From Aliishimia ponticola (GTDB lineage Bacteria; Pseudomonadota; Alphaproteobacteria; Rhodobacterales; Rhodobacteraceae), in the NCBI RefSeq assembly GCF_004803475.1, contig NZ_SRKY01000005.1, forward strand, positions 248,001 to 312,000: DNA of 64,000 bases, written 5' to 3'. Shown here one piece after another: positions 10,139 to 17,019 of the stretch. A program made the position numbers and the translations under genes. Numbering within the stretch: the stretch's first letter is position 1; every line of letters starts with the position of its first letter. The notes beneath the pieces were generated by a model that did not search any database, had not been told where the DNA came from, and saw only the letters and a program-made list of their open reading frames with translations.

Positions 10139-11007
10139 GCGGATACTCCCATCGCGCGATAAAGCCACAAGAGTCCGGCCTGCGCTGAATGATCAGTGTG
10201 ATGCGTCGAAAATTGCCATCCTGCCAAGGCGCATAGTTCCGTCAGTTCGGCTTTGCGCGCGGCGAGACGTTCCAGATAACGGTCCCGCAGGTCGCCAGCT
10301 TTCAGCGTTTCGTGGCTAAGCGTGCCGCCCATGCTTTCAAAAATGGTGCGCCCTTTGAAAGGAAACGCTTCTTCGGTCGGATCAAGAACCTGATACATGC
10401 AGCCGCGCACGCCGCGATCGGCAGCTTTGGACAGGGCAAGGCGTACTTCATCCAGCGGGCCAAGGAAATCAGAGATAAAGACAGCCCGCGCGCTGGGGAT
10501 CATAGCGCGGTGCTCTGGCGGGGCGTAATCCGCCTCGTCGTGAGTCGCGAGATACTCGGCCAGGCGCAAGATCTGTTGATTGCCGCGCCGTGGGGGCAGG
10601 GTGGTGCCGGTCAAGCCGACCCGTTCCCCGCCGCGCACCAGCAGAATGGAGAGTGCGAGGCCCAAAAGCCGGGCGCGGTTGCCCTTGGTGGGCAGATTGT
10701 CGTCGCTGTGAAATTGCATCGACGCGCCACGGTCGATCCAGATCATCACCGATTGCGCGATCTGCCATTCGCGTTCGCGGACATATTCGATGTCTCCGCG
10801 CGCAGAGCGGCGATGGTCGATCATGCGGCGGCTGTCGCCAAGCTGTGCGGGCCGGTATTGCCAGAAATTGTCGCCCAAGCCCGCCCGGCGCCTGCCATGT
10901 TCGCCAAGAAGGACGGACCCGGCAAGGTGTTCGGCCCGTGCCAGCAGGGGCGGGAACTGTGCCGCCTCTGCTTCGGCGCTGACGCGCAGGTGGGCCGGAT
11001 CGTTCAC
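10135..11007 (-). CDS. DUF58 domain protein
   Basis: 290-residue soluble protein with the DUF58 signature YRPAQLGDSRRMIDHRRSA near residues 51-69, followed by a vWA-like strand with a degenerate metal site (WIDRGASM). DUF58 proteins are the standard partners of MoxR AAA+ ATPases and are thought to be vWA-type adaptors or substrates. The start overlaps the moxR stop (ATGA) and the stop overlaps the next start, so the four genes form one translationally coupled operon. Shorter than membrane-anchored DUF58 proteins; no transmembrane helix seen. Confidence 0.9.
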   Translation of the reverse strand: MNDPAHLRVSAEAEAAQFPPLLARAEHLAGSVLLGEHGRRRAGLGDNFWQYRPAQLGDSRRMIDHRRSARGDIEYVREREWQIAQSVMIWIDRGASMQFHSDDNLPTKGNRARLLGLALSILLVRGGERVGLTGTTLPPRRGNQQILRLAEYLATHDEADYAPPEHRAMIPSARAVFISDFLGPLDEVRLALSKAADRGVRGCMYQVLDPTEEAFPFKGRTIFESMGGTLSHETLKAGDLRDRYLERLAARKAELTELCALAGWQFSTHHTDHSAQAGLLWLYRAMGVSA

Positions 11008-12011
11008 GCGGCGGCCTCGTGGCGGGACAGGCTTTCTGCGGTCTCAAGGATCAGGTCGGACAGGCTGTCACCCCGCGCCCGCGCCGCGAATCCAAGCGCC
11101 ATCCGGTGGCTCAGTACCGGGCGGGCCATGTCGATCACGTCCTCCGCCGATGGGGCAAGCCGGCCATCAATAAGGGCCTTGGCGCGCACCGCCATCATAA
11201 AGGCCTGCGCCGCACGCGGGCCGGGCCCCCAGGCAACGGTGTCGCGCACCTTGTCGCTGGCCGACGGGTCATTGGGCCGGAACGCGCGGACAAGATCGAG
11301 GATCAGTTCCACAACGCTTTCGCCCACTGGCATCCGTCGCAGCAAGGTCTGCGCTGCCAGCACCTCGGCCGCGGTGAAGACCGCCGTGGCTTTTTCTTCG
11401 CTGACACCGGTGGTCGCCAGCAGAATATCGCGTTCTGTGCTGCGGTCGGGATAGGGCACGTCGATTTGTACAAGGAACCGGTCAAGCTGCGCTTCGGGCA
11501 GCGGATAGGTGCCTTCCTGTTCAATCGGGTTCTGCGTCGCCAGCACATGGAACGGTGTGCCAAGCGGTCGGGTTTCCCCTGCGACGGTCACAGATTTTTC
11601 CTGCATCGCCTGAAGCAATGCCGATTGGGTCCGGGGCGAGGCGCGGTTGATCTCATCCGCCATCAGAAGTTGGCAAAAGATCGGGCCGGGAATGAACTTG
11701 AAGCCGCGATTGCCATCGGCACTGGTTTCCAGAACCTCCGACCCAAGAATATCCGCAGGCATCAGGTCCGGTGTGAACTGGATGCGGTTTCCGTCCAGGC
11801 CCATCACGGTCGACAGCGTTTCGACGAGCCGTGTTTTGCCCAGTCCGGGAAGTCCGATCAGCAGCCCGTGGCCGCCACAAAGAAGCGCGGTAAGGGTCAG
11901 TTCGACAACGCGTTCCTGACCAATGAACCGCTTTGTGATCGACGCTTTCGCCTGACCCAGTTTGTCGCCCAGTAGTTCGATATCGGCCACAAGGTTTTCC
12001 GCGTCGCTCAT
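11004..12011 (-). CDS. MoxR family AAA+ ATPase
   Basis: 335 residues from the ATG at 12011, preceded by the Shine-Dalgarno GGGGAAG. An in-frame extension upstream to 12248 runs antisense through the divergent DUF1285 gene and is rejected. Seen: Walker A GLPGLGKT (53-60), Walker B LLMADE (115-120), sensor region VLATQNPIEQEGTYPLPEAQ and an arginine-finger segment. MoxR proteins are chaperone-like ATPases that mature or activate vWA-containing complexes. First gene of a four-gene operon (MoxR, DUF58, DUF4159, vWA-like membrane protein) expressed from the 68-base divergent region shared with DUF1285. Confidence 0.93.
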   Translation of the reverse strand: MSDAENLVADIELLGDKLGQAKASITKRFIGQERVVELTLTALLCGGHGLLIGLPGLGKTRLVETLSTVMGLDGNRIQFTPDLMPADILGSEVLETSADGNRGFKFIPGPIFCQLLMADEINRASPRTQSALLQAMQEKSVTVAGETRPLGTPFHVLATQNPIEQEGTYPLPEAQLDRFLVQIDVPYPDRSTERDILLATTGVSEEKATAVFTAAEVLAAQTLLRRMPVGESVVELILDLVRAFRPNDPSASDKVRDTVAWGPGPRAAQAFMMAVRAKALIDGRLAPSAEDVIDMARPVLSHRMALGFAARARGDSLSDLILETAESLSRHEAAA

Positions 12012-12079
12012 GACTTCCCCTTCACGCTGCTTATATCCTGCACATAGGACTATAGCGTGGTTAAAGAAGGTGTAACGAC

Positions 12080-12655
12080 ATGAGTTCACAAAAATCCGTG
12101 ACACCGACCCCAAAAGGGCTCGAACAGTCTGTTCTTGAGGCCAAATCGCGGGGTTTGCCGCCGGTGCACCTGTGGTCGCCGCCGTTTTGCGGCGATATCG
12201 ACATGCGGATCGCCCGAGATGGCACGTGGTTTTACGAAGGCTCGCCAATTGAGAGATTCGAACTCGCGCGGCTGTTTTCCACGATTCTGCTGTTGGAGGA
12301 TGGTAAATACTTTCTTGTCACCCCGGCGGAGAAGGTCGGGATCACCGTGGATGACGCGCCTTTTGTCGCCGTTGATTTCGAGTGCAGCGGTAGCGGGCCA
12401 GCGCAGGTTCTGACCTTCGAGACGAATATGGGCGAAACGGTCCAGGCTTCTGCCGATGATCCAATCCGGATGGAGCGGGACGCGGAAACCGGCGAACCTG
12501 CGCCTTACGTTCATGTGCGCTCGGGTCTGGAAGCGTTGATCGACCGGAAAAGCTTTTACCGTCTGGCCGAGATTGGCGAGGTTCACGAAGGCCAGTTCGG
12601 CGTCTGGTCCGGTGGCGTCTTTTTCGCCTTCATGCCTGCGGACGAATTGGAATAG
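12080..12655 (+). CDS. DUF1285 domain protein
   Basis: 191-residue cytosolic protein with the DUF1285 pattern LWSPPFCGDIDMRIARDGTW near residues 30-50 and a second conserved stretch (IERFELARLFSTILLLEDG). The family is common in alphaproteobacteria and has a double-barrel structure, but its biochemical role is unknown. Transcribed divergently from moxR, with only 68 bases between starts, so the two promoters must overlap. In many relatives it precedes a NUDIX and a CCA-adding enzyme; here a hydroxypyruvate isomerase-like gene follows instead, after about 200 bases in which I see no gene. Confidence 0.88.
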   Translation: MSSQKSVTPTPKGLEQSVLEAKSRGLPPVHLWSPPFCGDIDMRIARDGTWFYEGSPIERFELARLFSTILLLEDGKYFLVTPAEKVGITVDDAPFVAVDFECSGSGPAQVLTFETNMGETVQASADDPIRMERDAETGEPAPYVHVRSGLEALIDRKSFYRLAEIGEVHEGQFGVWSGGVFFAFMPADELE

Positions 12656-12853
12656 GTGCAATCGGTCACGCCGAGGCATTGGCGACCGCTTCTTTACCCC
12701 CCCCTTGACCGTGGCGTCTGCGCGATGTGACAGCGGCCAATCGTCGTTGCGTTTGCATTTGGCGGTTCAATAACAGGTTGGTGTCACGCGCATTGAGTGT
12801 ATTCTTGGCGCGGGACATTTTGATTTAGCGATTACTCCAAGGGGGACGCCTAC

Positions 12854-13621
12854 GTGAAATTTGCGGCAAACCTGAGTCTGTTATGGCCTGAATTGCCATT
12901 TCTGGACCGTTTCGATGCGGCTGCGGCCGCTGGTTTCGATGCGGTCGAAGTGTTGTTCCCGTATGATATGGCCGCGCCCGAAATCCTGTCTGCCATGCGC
13001 CGCAGTACGATGCGGATGGTGCTGATCAATGCGCCCCCGCCGAACTACACGGGCGGATTGCGCGGCTTTGCGGCGCGGCCCGATGGTACGGATCGCTTTC
13101 GATACGATATGAAGCGCGTGTTCCGCTATGCCGAGGCACTTGGCGCGGGGCTGATACATGTCATGGCGGGAGAGGCCGAAGGCGAGGACGCTTTCGATAC
13201 CATGGTCGCCAATCTCAAATGGGCGTCGCGCCAAGCGCCCAAGGGGGTGACGCTGACGATTGAACCGCTCAACGGCAAGGATATGCCGGGGTATTTTCTG
13301 AACAGCTACCCGTTGGCGGCAAAGGTGCTGGACGCGGTGAAGAAACCCAATGTGCGCCTGCAATACGATACCTATCACGCGCAGGTCATCCACGGCGATG
13401 CGGTCGATATCTGGAAGCGCTATGGTCTGCGCGCGGCGCATGTGCAGTTGGGCGATGCCCCGGGCCGCGTCGCGCCGGGCGATGGGCAGATCAATTTCAG
13501 CGCCTTTTTCAACGCGATGCGCGAAACCGGTTATGACGGCTGGATCAGCGCGGAATATAAGCCGGGGAGTCGGCAGACCGAAGACAGCCTTGGCTGGTTC
13601 AAGAAGTTGCGGGTGTCCTGA
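12854..13621 (+). CDS. hyi: Hydroxypyruvate isomerase family TIM-barrel protein
   Basis: 255 residues beginning MKFAANLSLLWPELPFLDRF, typical of the Hyi/OtnI branch of the xylose-isomerase-like TIM barrels. Metal/acid-base residues are visible in TIEPLNGKDMPGYFLN, LQYDTYHAQ and AHVQLGDAPGR, with a final AEYKPG. Hyi interconverts hydroxypyruvate and tartronate semialdehyde in glyoxylate assimilation; OtnI homologues act on 2-oxo-tetronates, so substrate cannot be fixed from sequence. No pathway partner is adjacent. The ATG follows AAGGGGGACGCCTAC. Convergent with polA, 18 bases apart. Confidence 0.85.
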   Translation: MKFAANLSLLWPELPFLDRFDAAAAAGFDAVEVLFPYDMAAPEILSAMRRSTMRMVLINAPPPNYTGGLRGFAARPDGTDRFRYDMKRVFRYAEALGAGLIHVMAGEAEGEDAFDTMVANLKWASRQAPKGVTLTIEPLNGKDMPGYFLNSYPLAAKVLDAVKKPNVRLQYDTYHAQVIHGDAVDIWKRYGLRAAHVQLGDAPGRVAPGDGQINFSAFFNAMRETGYDGWISAEYKPGSRQTEDSLGWFKKLRVS

Positions 13622-13639
13622 CGCGGCGGGTGGGGCGCT

Positions 13640-16438
13640 TTAATGCGCCTCCGCCCAGTTTTGGCCCTTGCCTGCATCGACGGTGAGGGTGACGTCCAGC
13701 TTTACCACCGGATCGGCGGCCCCTTCCATCACGTCGCGGGCCGTGTCGATCAAAGCGTCTTCGGCCCCGTTTTCCACCTCGAAGAGCAGTTCGTCATGCA
13801 CCTGTAGCAGCATCGTCGCGGGCTGGCCTTCGATGGCGGCGGGCATGCGGATCATCGCGCGGCGGATGATATCTGCGGCGGTGCCTTGAATCGGCGCGTT
13901 GATCGCGGCGCGCTGGGCGAACCCGGCGCGGGGGCCTTTGGCGTTGATCTCGGGCGTGTGGATTTTCCGCCCGAACAGGGTTTGGACGTAGCCATGTTCC
14001 TTGGCGAAGGCCTTGGTGTCGTTCATGTAATCCTTGATGCCGGGGAAACGCTCGAAATAGCGGTCGATGAATCCCTGCGCCTCGGCCCGGGGGATACGCA
14101 GATTGCGCGCCAGTCCGAAGCCGGAAATGCCATAGATCACCCCGAAATTGATCGCCTTGGCCTGACGGCGGATATCGGGCGTCATCTCGTCAAGCGGCAC
14201 GTCGAACATCTCGGACGCGGTCATCGCGTGAATGTCCAGCCCGTCGCGGAACGCCTGCTTGAGCGCGGGGATATCCGCGATATGGGCAAGAATGCGCAGT
14301 TCGATCTGGGAATAGTCGAGAGACACAAGCGTCTTGCCGGTTTCGGCGACAAAGGCCTCGCGGATACGGCGGCCTTCCTCTGTCCGGATCGGGATGTTCT
14401 GCAGGTTCGGGTCGGTCGAGGCGAGCCGCCCCGTGGACGCGCCCGTGATCACGTAAGACGTGTGAACGCGGCCGGTTTCCGAATGGATATGTTCTTGCAG
14501 GGCGTCGGTATAGGTCGATTTCAACTTGGACAGTTGCCGCCAGTCCAGCACCCGCGCGGGCAGTTCATGTTCGGTGGCAAGGTCTTCCAGCACGTCCGCG
14601 CCCGTGGCATAGGCCCCGGTCTTGCCGCGCTTCCCACCTTCGAGGCCCATTTTGTCGAAGAGGATTTCGCCAAGCTGCTTGGGCGAGCCGACATTGAAGG
14701 TCTCTCCCGCCAGTTCATGGATTTCGGCCTCAAGCCCCGCCATTTTCTGAGCGAAGGCATTGGACATGCGCGACAGCACGTCCCGGTCCACCTTCACGCC
14801 GGACATTTCCATATCGGCAAGGACTTTGACCATCGGACGTTCCAGCGTCTCGTAGACGCGTGTGACCTGGGCCTGATGCAGCTGCGGTTTGAACAATGTC
14901 CAAAGGCGCATGGTTACGTCGGCATCCTCGGCCGCGTATTTGGCGGCGTCGTCGATTGGCACCTTGTCGAAGGTGATCTGGCTTTTGCCGGTGCCCAGCA
15001 GGGTCTTGATCGGGATCGGCGTGTGGTTGAGATAACGCTCGGACAGGGTGTCCATGCCGTGCCCGTGCTCTCCGCCATGCATGGCATAGGACATGAGCAT
15101 GGTGTCATCGAACGGCGCAACCGTAATGCCAAGGCGGGCCAGAATCTTGGCGTCGTACTTCATGTTCTGGCCGATTTTCAGGATGCTCGGGTCTTCCAGC
15201 ATCGGCTGAAGGATGGCCAGAGCGTCGTTGAACGGCATCTGCCCCTCTGCCAGATCGTCGGATGCGAAAAGATCATCCCCGGCAGAGGCCTTATGTGCGA
15301 GCGGGACGTAACAGGCCTTTCCCGGATCGACGCACAGGCAAACGCCCACCAGATCGGCGGTCATTTCGTTCAGACCGGTCGTTTCGGTATCGACCGCGAC
15401 ATAACCGCGGGCCTGCGCCTTTTCGACCCAGGATTTGAGCGTTTCGGCATCGCGCACCGTGGTGTAGTTCGACGCGTCCAGCGGTGGCATTTCCGGCGCG
15501 GCGGCGCTTTCGGCGGCCTTGGTCGGCGCATCGGGAATGGCTGGCGGTTCGACCCCAAGCTGGTCCGCGATCCGTTTGGTCAGCGTGCGGAATTCCATTT
15601 CAGCGAGGAAAGGCATCAGCACGTCGGGATCGGCGTCGCGTACTTCCAGATCGTCGAGGTTGAATTCCAGCGGCGTCTCACAGTCAAGCTGCACCAGCCG
15701 CTTGGACATTTCGATCTGATCGCGCATGTCGATCAGCGTCTGGCGGCGCTTGGGCTGCTTGATCTCTTCGGCGCGGTCCAGAAGCTCTTCGAGCGATCCA
15801 TACTCATTGATCAGTAGCGCAGCGGTCTTGATGCCGATGCCGGGCGCACCGGGCACGTTGTCCACACTGTCGCCCGCAAGAGCCTGCACATCGACCACGC
15901 GCTCTGGTCCGACGCCGAATTTTTCGATCACGCCGTCGCGGTCGATGCGACGGTTTTTCATCGCGTCCAGCATTTCGACACCATCGCCCACAAGCTGCAT
16001 CAAGTCCTTGTCGGAGCTGATGATCGTGACGCGCCCACCCGCGTCGCGGGCCTGACAGGCAAGGGTCGCGATGATGTCATCCGCTTCAAAGCCTTCCTTT
16101 TCCTTGCAGGCGATGTTGAAGGCTTCGGTCGCGGTGCGGGTCAGGGGAATCTGCGGGCGCAGATCCTCGGGCATGGCCTCGCGGTTGGCTTTGTACTGAT
16201 CGTAAATCTCGTTGCGGAAGGTGTGGCTGCCCTTGTCGAAGATCACCGCCACATGGGTGGGCGCGTCGGGGCCCGTGTTCCCTTCGACATAGCGGTGCAG
16301 CATGTTGCAGAAACCGGCGACCGCGCCAATGGGCAGGCCGTCTGATTTCCGCGTGAGCGGCGGCAGCGCGTGATAGGCGCGGAAGATGAATGCCGATCCG
16401 TCGATCAGGTGCAGGTGGTGGCCCTTGCCGAATGCCAT
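13640..16438 (-). CDS. polA: DNA polymerase I
   Basis: 932 residues, full length, with all three activities. The 5'-3' exonuclease/flap domain covers about 1-290 (HLHLIDGSAFIFRAYHALPP). The 3'-5' exonuclease keeps its DxE motif (VAVDTETTGLNEM, about residue 350), so proofreading looks intact. The polymerase domain includes motif A DYSQIELRILAHI, motif B RRQAKAINFGVIYGISGFG and motif C QVHDELLFEV. It fills gaps in repair and removes Okazaki primers. Single gene, convergent with hyi and set apart from the zf-CHCC gene by about 170 bases. Confidence 0.98.
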   Translation of the reverse strand: MAFGKGHHLHLIDGSAFIFRAYHALPPLTRKSDGLPIGAVAGFCNMLHRYVEGNTGPDAPTHVAVIFDKGSHTFRNEIYDQYKANREAMPEDLRPQIPLTRTATEAFNIACKEKEGFEADDIIATLACQARDAGGRVTIISSDKDLMQLVGDGVEMLDAMKNRRIDRDGVIEKFGVGPERVVDVQALAGDSVDNVPGAPGIGIKTAALLINEYGSLEELLDRAEEIKQPKRRQTLIDMRDQIEMSKRLVQLDCETPLEFNLDDLEVRDADPDVLMPFLAEMEFRTLTKRIADQLGVEPPAIPDAPTKAAESAAAPEMPPLDASNYTTVRDAETLKSWVEKAQARGYVAVDTETTGLNEMTADLVGVCLCVDPGKACYVPLAHKASAGDDLFASDDLAEGQMPFNDALAILQPMLEDPSILKIGQNMKYDAKILARLGITVAPFDDTMLMSYAMHGGEHGHGMDTLSERYLNHTPIPIKTLLGTGKSQITFDKVPIDDAAKYAAEDADVTMRLWTLFKPQLHQAQVTRVYETLERPMVKVLADMEMSGVKVDRDVLSRMSNAFAQKMAGLEAEIHELAGETFNVGSPKQLGEILFDKMGLEGGKRGKTGAYATGADVLEDLATEHELPARVLDWRQLSKLKSTYTDALQEHIHSETGRVHTSYVITGASTGRLASTDPNLQNIPIRTEEGRRIREAFVAETGKTLVSLDYSQIELRILAHIADIPALKQAFRDGLDIHAMTASEMFDVPLDEMTPDIRRQAKAINFGVIYGISGFGLARNLRIPRAEAQGFIDRYFERFPGIKDYMNDTKAFAKEHGYVQTLFGRKIHTPEINAKGPRAGFAQRAAINAPIQGTAADIIRRAMIRMPAAIEGQPATMLLQVHDELLFEVENGAEDALIDTARDVMEGAADPVVKLDVTLTVDAGKGQNWAEAH

Positions 16439-16607
16439 GTCATGTTCCCCCGGTTGCTTGCGCCCTTCATGCCACGCGCCATGCCGAGGTGCCAGACGCG
16501 ATCAGGCGGCACGGCGGTGCCGCATGTGATGAATCTGCGTTCAAGCCACGCAGGCTTCGGGGAGGCCCCCGAGCCCCCGCTGATCCGTGGCGGTCAGACT
16601 CTGCCGA

Positions 16608-16790
16608 TCAGGCGGCTTCGTCTTGGTGGTCTTTGTGGACGTATTTGCAATCGCAATAGGGGCATTCGACCCAACCGGTGTCGGCGGGGATATGCAGCCA
16701 GACGCGCGGATGGCCCAGAGCGCCTTCTCCGCCGTCGCATGAGACGCGGTAGGTGTCGACGATTTTGGTTTCCGGTGCCTTCATGGTCAT
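16608..16790 (-). CDS. zf-CHCC zinc-finger protein (NDUFS6-like)
   Basis: 60-residue protein with the C-x(n)-H-x(n)-C-x2-C arrangement of the zf-CHCC family: [20 protein letters not shown] then [10 protein letters not shown]. The family is homologous to the zinc-binding subunit NDUFS6 of mitochondrial complex I and is widespread in alphaproteobacteria, where it can associate with NADH:quinone oxidoreductase. Start ATG at 16790 or the ATG two codons on; GAAGGGA lies upstream of both. A weak GC hairpin follows the stop (about 16553-16576) without a T-run. Standing alone between polA and dnaE2. Confidence 0.85.
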   Translation of the reverse strand: MTMKAPETKIVDTYRVSCDGGEGALGHPRVWLHIPADTGWVECPYCDCKYVHKDHQDEAA

Positions 16791-16993
16791 GGCGGGAGTC
16801 CCTTCGCTTCACATGGGGCTCTTATGCGTCATGCGAGGGGTTGCGGCAAGAGATCAGGTGTCGCGGCCGATCCTGTATGGGCCGGTGCGGGCGATGTCGG
16901 TGGGCAGTGCGATGGCGTGCGGCATCAGGGGGCCCTTTGCCAGGGCCGAGCTGGATGCGACGGACCCGTGTCTTGCGAAAAGACTCCATATGA

Positions 16994-17008
16994 GAACAAA
17001 ACGTGAAT
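16994..17008 (+). promoter_or_regulatory. Candidate LexA (SOS) box before dnaE2
   Basis: GAAC-N7-GAAT, one mismatch from the alphaproteobacterial LexA site GAAC-N7-GAAC (reverse complement GTTC-N7-GTTC). It ends 11 bases before the preferred dnaE2 ATG. dnaE2 is a classical SOS gene in alphaproteobacteria, which makes the location meaningful. No good -35/-10 pair was identified, so this is a candidate only. Confidence 0.45.
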
Positions 17009-17019
17009 ATAAAGTGGAT

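Noticed and set aside
13886-15817. 643-codon frame antisense to polA
   Set aside because: polA is unmistakable on the other strand; the frame has shadow-type composition.
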